A stretch of 21,276 nucleotides of DNA, from assembly GCA_964572685.1 (NCBI GenBank), contig CAZNFJ010000031.1:1-21276 (forward strand). Direction: 5' to 3'. Shown piece after piece: positions 7,191 to 14,275 of the stretch. Position 1 is the first letter of the stretch. The number at the start of each line of letters is the position of its first letter. The stretch is from UBA2653 sp964572685 (GTDB lineage: Bacteria > Pseudomonadota > Gammaproteobacteria > Legionellales > Legionellaceae). Made by a program: the position numbers and the translations under genes. The notes under the pieces were generated by a model, which searched no databases, was not told the origin of the DNA, and saw only the letters and a program-made list of their open reading frames with translations.

Positions 7191-7523
7191 GTGAGTCGTT
7201 TTTGTAAAGCACGACGATTAATCAAAAAACAAGATTTTAATCACGTGTTTAATAAAGCCAAAAAGCAGGTGTATGGTAGTTTAACGCTATTGTATAAACC
7301 CAATACATTGCCATATGCCCGCTTAGGTTTTGCTATATCAAAACGATATGTAAATCACGCTGTTGTGCGAAACAAAATCAGGCGAATTATCAAAGAAAGT
7401 TTTCGTCTACAAGAATTATTACCTGCTTATGATGTGGTGATTCTGATGAATCAACCCTGTGATAAACAGAAAATACAATACATTCATCAAAATATTGAAA
7501 AATTATGGCAAAAGTTAAAATGA
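7191..7523 (+). CDS. rnpA: Ribonuclease P protein component
   Basis: RnpA is the protein subunit of RNase P and helps the catalytic RNA remove 5' leaders from pre-tRNAs. The 110-aa product shows the family layout: N-terminal RRLIKKQDFNHVF, the ARLGFAISKRYV strand and helix, and the RNA-binding helix VVRNKIRRIIKESFR (about residues 58-72), where the usual RNR motif reads RNK. The GTG start directly abuts the rpmH stop, and its 3' end overlaps yidD. The length is normal (E. coli 119 aa). The RNase P RNA gene (rnpB) is not in the window. Confidence 0.96.
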   Translation: MSRFCKARRLIKKQDFNHVFNKAKKQVYGSLTLLYKPNTLPYARLGFAISKRYVNHAVVRNKIRRIIKESFRLQELLPAYDVVILMNQPCDKQKIQYIHQNIEKLWQKLK

Positions 7524-7762
7524 TATTGATTCATGCTTTATGTCTACTTATTAGAATCTATCAAATTTTTATAAGTCGTTTTTTCCCTTCCGCTTGCCGA
7601 TTTTCCCCTTCTTGCTCTCATTACGCATTAGATGCTTTGCAAAAGAAAGGTCCATTGATAGGAATGTATTTATTAATCAAACGTTTATTTCGGTGTCATC
7701 CTTGGAACCAAGGTGGCTATGATCCTGTTGAACCCAATGAAGAGAATAAAACATGGATATGA
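7505..7762 (+). CDS. yidD: Membrane protein insertion efficiency factor YidD
   Basis: YidD is a small membrane-associated helper of YidC-mediated insertion. The 85-aa product has the family signature with conserved cysteines, CRFSPSCSHYALDAL (about residues 31-45), and the C-terminal RCHPWNQGGYDPV (about 63-75), after an amphipathic/hydrophobic N-terminal helix. The gene overlaps rnpA by 19 nt from its first ATG. A second in-frame ATG at 7520 would overlap the rnpA stop as ATGA, the classic coupled arrangement, and give 80 aa; neither start has a clear ribosome site, so the true start is uncertain. Its end overlaps the yidC start by 10 nt. Confidence 0.95.
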   Translation: MAKVKMILIHALCLLIRIYQIFISRFFPSACRFSPSCSHYALDALQKKGPLIGMYLLIKRLFRCHPWNQGGYDPVEPNEENKTWI

Positions 7763-9348
7763 AAAATTTATTGATATATGGTGCTTTTGCTATCGTTAGT
7801 TTTAGTTTATGGTCAGATTGGAAGGCAACCCATGCAAAAATTTCAGAACCCGCAACTATTATAGAAACGACTTACCAACAACCGACGATTGAACCGACTC
7901 CTATAGAGCAATCAAAAATCATTCGTGTTAAAACGGATGTCTTAGATTTGGGTATTAATCTTGAACAAGGTCAAATGATTGATGCTTCTTTATTGAAATA
8001 TCCTCAAAATTTTGAAAAAGACAATGTACCATTTCAATTGTTTACTAGTAATGAGGCCCATCAATATTTTGCGACTTCTGGTTTTGTTACCATGCAAAAT
8101 GGTCAACCTGAAAATATTCCCGTACGCTATTCAACATATCAGAATGAATATGTCTTAGGTGCTCAGCAAAAAGAACTAAAAGTGGTTTTCAATGGGCAGG
8201 GAGAAAGCGGAATACATATTCAAAAAACTTATACTTTCAAACCTGGAAGCTATGTGATTGATGTGAGTTATAAAATTCAAAATGACACTAATAATCCTTT
8301 GAAAACCTATTTGAATCAACAAATATCCTGGAAAAGCCCACAAATTCCAGAGTCAAGTATGTTTCAAATTGGTTCTTTTACAGGCGCCTCTTATGGGCAA
8401 CCGGGACAGCACCGTTATAAAAAAATTAATTTTGATCAAATTAAAAAGCAAGATTTAGATGCTGATGCCAATGGTGGTTGGGTGGCCATGCAGCAACATT
8501 ATTTTTTAACAGCCTGGATACCCGCTCAAAATATGATGAATCGTTTATATTCTCAATATCGTGATAACCGTTATATTATCGGAGCGGTGAGTGAGCCTTA
8601 TACAATAGCGCCACATCAATCTCGCGAAATTCAAAGTCAACTTTATGTTGGACCTGAGGATACAGCAGTGTTAAAAACCTTAGCACCCGGTTTAGACTTA
8701 ACCGTTGATTATGGTTGGTTGTGGTTTTTATCAGATGCTTTGTTTAAATTTATGAAAACCATTTATGGATTCTTGGGAAATTGGGGATGGAGTATCATTT
8801 TTATTACCATCTTTATTAAACTATGTTTTTATAAACTATCAGCTAGCAGCTACCGCTCAATGGCTAATATGCGTCGTCTCCAGCCTAAGCTCGAACAGCT
8901 CAAGCATCGATTTGGTGATGATAAGGCAAAGTTTAGTCAAGCAACCATGGAATTGTATCGTCAAGAAAAAGTTAATCCTTTGGGTGGATGTTTGCCAATT
9001 TTGGTTCAAATTCCTGTTTTTATAGCGCTGTATTGGGTTTTGGTCGAAAGTGTGGAATTACGCCATGCGCCTTTTATATTTTGGATTAAAGATTTATCCG
9101 CTCCAGACCCTTTGCATATTTTACCATTAATCATGGGCTTAACGATGTTTATTCAACAAAAACTAAACCCAACACCGCCCGATCCGATGCAGGCTAAAGC
9201 CATGATGTTTATGCCTATATTTTTTACTATTTTGTTTTGGGCTTTTCCCTCGGGATTGGTTTTATATTGGATTGTGAATAATACTTTATCCATTATTCAA
9301 CAATGGTGGATAACCCGGCAGTATGGGGAAAAATCCGTAAAGGTCTAA
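7753..9348 (+). CDS. yidC: Membrane protein insertase YidC
   Basis: YidC inserts and folds inner-membrane proteins, alone or with SecYEG. The 531-aa product has the Gram-negative layout: an N-terminal transmembrane helix (about residues 5-21), a large periplasmic P1 domain (about 25-320) and a C-terminal five-helix conserved core beginning near WGWSIIFITIFIKL. The first cytoplasmic loop contains YRSMANMRRLQPKLEQLK, with the groove arginine in MANMRRLQPK matching E. coli R366. Other core marks are NPLGGCLPILVQIPVF and PSGLVLYWIVNN. The length is near E. coli YidC (548 aa). The start overlaps yidD by 10 nt; MnmE follows after 4 nt, so the whole rpmH-mnmE group is probably one transcript. Confidence 0.97.
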   Translation: MDMKNLLIYGAFAIVSFSLWSDWKATHAKISEPATIIETTYQQPTIEPTPIEQSKIIRVKTDVLDLGINLEQGQMIDASLLKYPQNFEKDNVPFQLFTSNEAHQYFATSGFVTMQNGQPENIPVRYSTYQNEYVLGAQQKELKVVFNGQGESGIHIQKTYTFKPGSYVIDVSYKIQNDTNNPLKTYLNQQISWKSPQIPESSMFQIGSFTGASYGQPGQHRYKKINFDQIKKQDLDADANGGWVAMQQHYFLTAWIPAQNMMNRLYSQYRDNRYIIGAVSEPYTIAPHQSREIQSQLYVGPEDTAVLKTLAPGLDLTVDYGWLWFLSDALFKFMKTIYGFLGNWGWSIIFITIFIKLCFYKLSASSYRSMANMRRLQPKLEQLKHRFGDDKAKFSQATMELYRQEKVNPLGGCLPILVQIPVFIALYWVLVESVELRHAPFIFWIKDLSAPDPLHILPLIMGLTMFIQQKLNPTPPDPMQAKAMMFMPIFFTILFWAFPSGLVLYWIVNNTLSIIQQWWITRQYGEKSVKV

Positions 9349-9352
9349 TTGT

Positions 9353-10702
9353 ATGATCCTTGATTCTCATGATACCGTTGTTGCTATTGCAACCCCAGCC
9401 GGACGTGGTGGGGTTGGTATCGTTCGTCTTTCTGGCTCAAAATCACTATCCATTGCTTTGCATATTTCTAAACAAAAAAGTCTTCAACCTCGTTATGCGC
9501 ATTTTACCAAATGCTTTGATGAACAATCGCAAGTGATTGATGAAGGCATTCTTCTTTTTTTTAAAGCGCCTCATTCTTATACAGGAGAGGATGTTATTGA
9601 ATTTCAGATGCATGGCTCTCCTTATGTTTTAGCGGAAATTATGCGTTGTTGTTTTCATTATGGTGCAAGATTAGCCCGTCCTGGAGAATTTACTGAACGG
9701 GCTTTTTTAAATGATAAGCTCGATTTAGTGCAAGCTGAAGCGGTGGTGGATTTAATCAATGCACAATCTGCAACCGCAGCTAAAATGGCCTCAAGAACTT
9801 TACAAGGTACTTTTTCTCAGTATGTCCATGAAATTGAATCGGCTATTAAAGCTATTCGTATGTATGTGGAATCCACTATTGATTTTTCTGATGAGGCATT
9901 GGAGTGGCTTGAGCAATATCAATGGCAGATGCGTATTGATGCTATTATTGAAAAAATTACCCATTTAAAACATCAGGCACATCAAGGTCAAATTTTACAA
10001 GAGGGGTTGAATATTGTACTGGCGGGGCGACCTAATGCTGGTAAATCGACACTGATGAATACTTTGGTTCAAAAAGATGTGGCGATTGTCACTCCTCAAG
10101 CAGGGACCACTCGCGATGTCATGAAAGAACAAGTTTTGCTCGATGATATTCCTGTTACTTTAATTGATACCGCGGGACTTCGAGATAGCGTTGATGAAAT
10201 CGAGCAAGAAGGCATTCGACGTGCATGGTTTGTGATTCAGCATGCTGATATCGTACTTTTCTTGCATGATGCAACCTATCCTGATTGGCACAAAGACGAA
10301 CTCTCTTCTGAGCTTCAAAAATCATTACCCACAAATACGCCCGTTATTCATGTGATGAATAAGACTGATATGGTTTCTTTATCTAAAGATTTTACTTTTG
10401 ATGTGATGATTTCCGCCAAAACAGGTTTAGGTATTACAGCGTTAAAAGAAAAAATCAAGTCATTACTGGGTATTCAGCTTGAACAAAGTGAATTTATTGC
10501 TCGTAAAAGACATCTCTTGATTTTTGATGATGTTTTGCAACAGTTAAAAAATGCAACTCAAGCATTCCAATTTCATCAAGCTCCCGAGTTATTGGCTGAG
10601 GATCTGCGCTTTGCTCATGAATCTCTCGCAGAAATTACAGGAGAATTTAGTGCTGATGATCTCTTAGGGGAAATTTTTTCTAATTTTTGTATTGGAAAGT
10701 AA
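9353..10702 (+). CDS. mnmE: tRNA uridine-5-carboxymethylaminomethyl(34) synthesis GTPase MnmE
   Basis: MnmE works with MnmG to install the (carboxymethyl)aminomethyl group on the wobble uridine of several tRNAs. At 449 aa (E. coli 454) it is complete: an N-terminal tetrahydrofolate-binding domain starting with DTVVAIATPAGRGGVGIVRLSG, a helical domain, and an embedded G domain with P-loop GRPNAGKST (225-233), GTTRD (251-255), switch DTAG (272-275) and NKTD (336-339). It ends with the essential CIGK (446-449), whose cysteine is needed for modification. The gene lies 4 nt after yidC and ends the group. No convincing terminator follows in the 94 nt before the outer-membrane gene. Confidence 0.97.
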   Translation: MILDSHDTVVAIATPAGRGGVGIVRLSGSKSLSIALHISKQKSLQPRYAHFTKCFDEQSQVIDEGILLFFKAPHSYTGEDVIEFQMHGSPYVLAEIMRCCFHYGARLARPGEFTERAFLNDKLDLVQAEAVVDLINAQSATAAKMASRTLQGTFSQYVHEIESAIKAIRMYVESTIDFSDEALEWLEQYQWQMRIDAIIEKITHLKHQAHQGQILQEGLNIVLAGRPNAGKSTLMNTLVQKDVAIVTPQAGTTRDVMKEQVLLDDIPVTLIDTAGLRDSVDEIEQEGIRRAWFVIQHADIVLFLHDATYPDWHKDELSSELQKSLPTNTPVIHVMNKTDMVSLSKDFTFDVMISAKTGLGITALKEKIKSLLGIQLEQSEFIARKRHLLIFDDVLQQLKNATQAFQFHQAPELLAEDLRFAHESLAEITGEFSADDLLGEIFSNFCIGK

Positions 10703-10796
10703 TTTGTCCTTTTTTGGTAGTTATTTACTTATTGTTCACCTGATGGTTCTGTGATACTGTAAGCCTGCTTTTAGAATAAAAAAATAAGGAATTAAA

Positions 10797-11504
10797 GTGA
10801 AACAACTCAACAAACTATTGTTAAGTTCTTTAGCATTATCAATCTCTTGCGCATATGCTGGAACCATGGGGCCCGTTGTTGTAGAACCGACCATGAAAGA
10901 AGGTTTGTATGTTGGTGCTGGCATCGGTGGGGCGATGTATAATGATAAAATTAAAGCTTATAACTCTACAACATTGGCTCAACAACAAAATTCTTTTAAC
11001 ACTAGTAGTGCTTTAGCCAGTGTATTTGCTGGTGTTGGTCGAACATATTTGAACAAATACTATTTAGGCGTTGAAGCCAATAGTTATTTTCCTAGTCACC
11101 GTGCCAACTGGGATGATCGTCCTGGCGTAACCAATATTGGACAATTTTTTTCAGATCAGTTCTTGGTTCAAAATTATGTTAACTTGGATTTATTGCCCGG
11201 ATATCGTATTAATCCTGAAGTTTTGATTTATGGTCGAGTAGGTTTGTCTTTTTCAAATATTTACTTTAATCAAAATCCTAATGCTGCGTTAAATCTACCT
11301 ACATTTTCTAATAACACAACTTCTACCGGCGGTCGATTGGGTTGTGGTTTGGCTTATCAGTTAACTGATCATGTTGGTGCTGGTGTAGATTATTATTACT
11401 CTTATAATCCTACATCTAGCAATTATTCTAATTCAGAAAATACCATGATTCAGTTAACTTCTCATATGAATTATGTTGGTTTTTCTTTGTTTTATACGGT
11501 CTAA
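10797..11504 (+). CDS. Outer-membrane beta-barrel protein, Legionella-type
   Basis: A 235-aa exported protein with a Sec signal peptide (about residues 1-21, ending SCAYA) and a predicted mature start GTMGPVV, the same N-terminus I recall in Legionella major outer-membrane proteins. The rest shows the alternating polar/hydrophobic, Gly- and aromatic-rich pattern of a small (about eight-stranded) barrel: GLYVGAGIGGAMYND, YLGVEANSYF, YRINPEVLIYGRVGLSFSN, GCGLAYQLTDHVGAGVDYYYSYNP, NYVGFSLFYTV. It ends in V rather than the usual C-terminal Phe. The GTG start is supported by AAGGA 6 nt upstream. It follows mnmE by 94 nt and ends at a strong terminator. Function unknown; adhesin, pore and structural roles are all possible. 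Confidence 0.8.
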   Translation: MKQLNKLLLSSLALSISCAYAGTMGPVVVEPTMKEGLYVGAGIGGAMYNDKIKAYNSTTLAQQQNSFNTSSALASVFAGVGRTYLNKYYLGVEANSYFPSHRANWDDRPGVTNIGQFFSDQFLVQNYVNLDLLPGYRINPEVLIYGRVGLSFSNIYFNQNPNAALNLPTFSNNTTSTGGRLGCGLAYQLTDHVGAGVDYYYSYNPTSSNYSNSENTMIQLTSHMNYVGFSLFYTV

Positions 11505-11525
11505 ATATAAAACCACATATTCAAT

Positions 11526-11553
11526 AAAAAAGCCTACGTTCGTAGGCTTTTTT
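11526..11553. terminator. Bidirectional rho-independent terminator
   Basis: A GC-rich stem GCCTAC / GTAGGC with a GTTC loop is flanked by an A-run on the left and a T-run on the right, so it works as an intrinsic terminator on either strand. It ends the outer-membrane gene on the plus strand and the rsmI-astacin-hemB series on the minus strand. Its right T-run overlaps the hemB stop codon (11552-11554). Confidence 0.92.
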
Positions 11554-12550
11554 ATTTGTTCAATTGCCATTCTAAAAGTTCTTTGGCATAGTAGGTCAGA
11601 ATAAAATCACTGCCTGCACGATGCAAAGCAGTAATAATTTCATGAACAGTTAATTTTTCGTTCACGTATCCTTTTTCAGCTCCGGCTTTGATCATCGCAA
11701 ATTCACCACTGGTATGATATGCACCTAATGGTAGCTGTGGATATTTTTGTTTAACTTGGTAGATGATATCCAAATAAGTATGCCCAGGTTTGACCATCAG
11801 CATGTCAGCACCTTCTTGGATATCTAGTTCACATTCTAACAAGGCATCACGTGAGGTTTGGTAATCCATTTGATAGCTTTTTCTATCACCAAATTGAGGG
11901 GCTCCCTCGGCTGCTTGACGAAAGGGTCCATATAGATGAGAAGCATATTTAACCGCGTAACTTAAAATAATTTTATTTTGAAATTGATGTGTATCTAATA
12001 TTTCACGAATGGCATAAATCATGCCATCCATACAGGCACTGGGGGCGATGATATCAGCGCCCGCTTGAGCATAGCTTAATGCTTGTTCAGCCAATAATTT
12101 AATACTGGGATCATTTTGTACATCAACATTTTCTGAAAGATGATTATGCTCCATGACACCACAATGCCCATGATCGGTATATTCACAAAGACAGGTATCA
12201 GCCATGACCAACATCTCAGGAGTTGTTTTTTTGATAATACGTATGGCCTGCTGGATAATACCATCTTCTTTTGTCCCCCAACTTCCATGGGGATCTTTTT
12301 GTTCAGGGATTCCAAATAAAATCACCGCTTTTAATCCAATCTTTTGTAAATAACGCATGATGTCTGGAATATGTTGTAGGCGAATTTGATGATGTCCTGG
12401 CATGCTTGCGATGGGAATCATCTCTCCTTCACCATAACGAATGAATAAAGGTAACACCAATTTTTCATAGGGAACGGTAAATTGTTTGACAAAATTTCGA
12501 ATGGCTGGGGTTTGTCGTAATCGTCGGGGTCTTTTTAATAAATAATGCAT
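11552..12550 (-). CDS. hemB: Delta-aminolevulinic acid dehydratase (porphobilinogen synthase)
   Basis: HemB condenses two 5-aminolevulinate molecules into porphobilinogen, the second common step of haem synthesis. The 332-aa product has the family marks in order: LVLPLFIRYGEGE near residue 31, the zinc site MADTCLCEYTDHGHCG with C120, C122 and C130, the IIAPSACMDGMI stretch (168-179), the Schiff-base lysines K201 (SYAVKYAS) and K254 (MLMVKPG), GDRKSYQMDY (221-230) and SGEFAMIKA near the end. The three cysteines point to a zinc-type rather than magnesium-only enzyme. The ATG has AGGA 7 nt upstream. It starts 9 nt after the astacin gene and is probably the last gene of a rsmI-astacin-hemB operon. 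Confidence 0.97.
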   Translation of the reverse strand: MHYLLKRPRRLRQTPAIRNFVKQFTVPYEKLVLPLFIRYGEGEMIPIASMPGHHQIRLQHIPDIMRYLQKIGLKAVILFGIPEQKDPHGSWGTKEDGIIQQAIRIIKKTTPEMLVMADTCLCEYTDHGHCGVMEHNHLSENVDVQNDPSIKLLAEQALSYAQAGADIIAPSACMDGMIYAIREILDTHQFQNKIILSYAVKYASHLYGPFRQAAEGAPQFGDRKSYQMDYQTSRDALLECELDIQEGADMLMVKPGHTYLDIIYQVKQKYPQLPLGAYHTSGEFAMIKAGAEKGYVNEKLTVHEIITALHRAGSDFILTYYAKELLEWQLNK

Positions 12551-12559
12551 AAAGTCGTC

Positions 12560-13369
12560 CTAATTTGAAAGAGCAATTTGATTGATAGTGCTAATGTCTT
12601 TGGGGCTCAAATATTTTCGTTGACCAATTTCATAATTACCTTGTAAGGGAACAATGGTTTTTTGATTATTTTTTGAAAATGCATAAGCAGAGTAATGCAT
12701 GATTGATAAATAGTCATATTCGCCAAAATCTTTGCCATCCGTGATGTGTTGAGAAAAATTGTATTGATTGGGATCTTGAATATTGTCCCATACAATTTGG
12801 ATATAAGTGTCTCTATCTAGTCGTGATTGCTCATGCCATAAGCCAATGGCATGTCCAAGTTCATGGACAATATTCATGGTGTTACAGCGCTTCGCCAGCA
12901 AAACTGTTTGTGGTCCGCCTTGCCTTCCAACATAAGATGCGCAAGTTTTGCCAAAGTCAGGTCGAAAAATCAGATAGTCTTTAGGGGGGGAGGTACTTGC
13001 TTGAATAGGTAGGAATTGAAAATGGGTATGGGTTTCTAAAATATGAATAGCATCTTGAATGGCACTTAGCGTGCTTTCAGGTAAATCTTGCTGAAATTCG
13101 TAATAAATGGTTCCATTTTTCCAGTTATCTCCACCTAATTTGTGAAACATCAGTCCTTTTGGCTCTTTACTGGATGTTTGTTCTTTGACGAGAATATCAT
13201 TTTCAATGACAGCATAATTTTCAACATGTTTACACATGATTTGTCTTAATATACCCATGGGATCTATGATCATTACGGGCTTCCATTCTTGTGCTTTTAT
13301 AGGGAGGGAAACGATAAGTCCTAAAAAGATAATATGGTTTATTTGCATGAGTTTGCGCCAGTTAAGCAC
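12560..13369 (-). CDS. Secreted astacin-family (M12A) zinc metalloprotease, LegP-like
   Basis: A 269-aa zinc endopeptidase. The catalytic signature HELGHAIGLWHEQSRLDRD starts at H169 (zinc ligands H169, H173, H179; general base E170), and the Met-turn SIMHY (222-226) supplies the astacin tyrosine. Residues 1-26 form a likely Sec signal peptide ending PIKA. A short pro-region may use D58 (IEND) like the FxGD aspartate switch; the mature domain would begin near NWKNGTIYYEF (about 82-92). C143 and C162 fit one astacin disulfide; the second pair of animal astacins is not evident. A GTG start with GGAG 7 nt upstream is preferred over the ATG at 13348, which has no ribosome site. It lies between rsmI (25 nt) and hemB (9 nt). 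The L. pneumophila effector LegP is an astacin from the same oriC-proximal area as I recall, so this is a probable orthologue. Confidence 0.88.
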   Translation of the reverse strand: MLNWRKLMQINHIIFLGLIVSLPIKAQEWKPVMIIDPMGILRQIMCKHVENYAVIENDILVKEQTSSKEPKGLMFHKLGGDNWKNGTIYYEFQQDLPESTLSAIQDAIHILETHTHFQFLPIQASTSPPKDYLIFRPDFGKTCASYVGRQGGPQTVLLAKRCNTMNIVHELGHAIGLWHEQSRLDRDTYIQIVWDNIQDPNQYNFSQHITDGKDFGEYDYLSIMHYSAYAFSKNNQKTIVPLQGNYEIGQRKYLSPKDISTINQIALSN

Positions 13370-13394
13370 TTCTTCTCTCCATTATGAAAAAAAA

Positions 13395-14246
13395 TTAATG
13401 ATTTTGCAATTTAAGGGCCATTTGATACAGTTTATTTTTGGGGATATTGAGTAAGTTGTTGGCGATTTGAGACGCTTGTTTGGCTCCCATATGTTGTAAA
13501 AGTGTTTTTAAATAATGATTGATCACCTCTTCTTCTGGCTCATTTTTATCTCTTGCTGGTACAATAATGACGAATTCACCTTTTGTGCGCTGGGGGATTT
13601 GTTGCAACCATTCTATCATTTGCTCAATACTTTGATTTTGAAATTGTTCATAACTTTTGGTGAGTTCTTTAGCAAGAATAATAGATTCATTGGGGCCTAG
13701 CACACTTTTTAAATCTTTTAATGATTCTATAATTCGATGCGTGGATTCATAAAAAATACTGGTATCGGGGCTGCTCATCAATTGTTGAAAAAAATTCTTT
13801 CTGGCTTGACTTTTCGCTGGTGGAAAACCATAAAAAGTAAATTTATCGGTGGGAACGCCTGCTGCAGACAATGCACAAATAAGCGCACAAGGACCAGGAA
13901 TAGGAATGATGGTAATAGCTAGACTTTGTGCTTGCTGAATTAAGGGATAACCAGGATCACAAATCAACGGTGTTCCTGCATCACTGATTAAAGCTAATTG
14001 TGTACCTTTTTGAACCATGTTAAGATAGTGTTCTGTTTTTTTTTGCTCATTGTGAGCGTGAAATGATTGGCATGGGGTTTGGATTTGATAATGTTGTAAT
14101 AAAATGTTTGCATGACGAGTATCTTCTGCCAAAATAAGATCAACTTTTTTTAAAGTTTCAATGGCGCGAAGTGTGATATCGTCAAGGTTGCCGATTGGGG
14201 TGGCAACTATGTAAATTTTTCCACCTTGTTCATTTAAAGATTTCAT
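13395..14246 (-). CDS. rsmI: 16S rRNA (cytidine(1402)-2'-O)-methyltransferase
   Basis: RsmI uses SAM to methylate the 2'-OH of C1402 in the 16S rRNA decoding centre. The tetrapyrrole-methylase fold is clear: KIYIVATPIGNLDDITLRA near the start, LAEDTRHANILL, ALISDAGTPLICDPGYPL, IPIPGPCALICALSAAGVPTDKFTFYGFPPAK, and IFYESTHRI. I start at the ATG at 14246 (283 aa; E. coli 286); an upstream in-frame TTG at 14258 is less likely. It is divergent from lpoA with only 29 nt between start codons, the same arrangement as E. coli yraL/yraM. It heads the leftward rsmI-astacin-hemB series. Confidence 0.95.
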   Translation of the reverse strand: MKSLNEQGGKIYIVATPIGNLDDITLRAIETLKKVDLILAEDTRHANILLQHYQIQTPCQSFHAHNEQKKTEHYLNMVQKGTQLALISDAGTPLICDPGYPLIQQAQSLAITIIPIPGPCALICALSAAGVPTDKFTFYGFPPAKSQARKNFFQQLMSSPDTSIFYESTHRIIESLKDLKSVLGPNESIILAKELTKSYEQFQNQSIEQMIEWLQQIPQRTKGEFVIIVPARDKNEPEEEVINHYLKTLLQHMGAKQASQIANNLLNIPKNKLYQMALKLQNH

Positions 14247-14275
14247 ATCAGCGCTCAATTATTGGAAATATAGAT

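Noticed and set aside
9759..9968. Plus-strand open frame of 69 codons inside mnmE, and similar frames inside yidC, priA, rsmI and the methyltransferase
   Set aside because: They are shadows of conserved genes in other frames with no independent support.
10703..10796. Promoter for the outer-membrane gene
   Set aside because: TTGTTC followed at 17 nt by TACTGT matches the -10 consensus poorly (3 of 6), so it is not listed as a feature, although some promoter is likely here.
10736..10924. Minus-strand open frame of 62 codons over the outer-membrane gene start
   Set aside because: It is antisense to a clear signal peptide region, with no ribosome site and no recognisable content.
12076..12315. 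Minus-strand open frame of 79 codons inside hemB
   Set aside because: It is an alternative frame of hemB, covering its zinc-cysteine region; hemB is unambiguous.
12984..12990. G7 run (C7 on the coding strand) inside the astacin gene as a slippage switch
   Set aside because: Too short to argue phase variation from one sequence; the frame is intact and the tract just encodes Pro-Pro.
14195..14275. N-terminal extension of the lpoA reading frame
   Set aside because: The extra 27 residues are not signal-like and overlap rsmI on the other strand; the ATG at 14276 gives a proper signal peptide and has a ribosome site.
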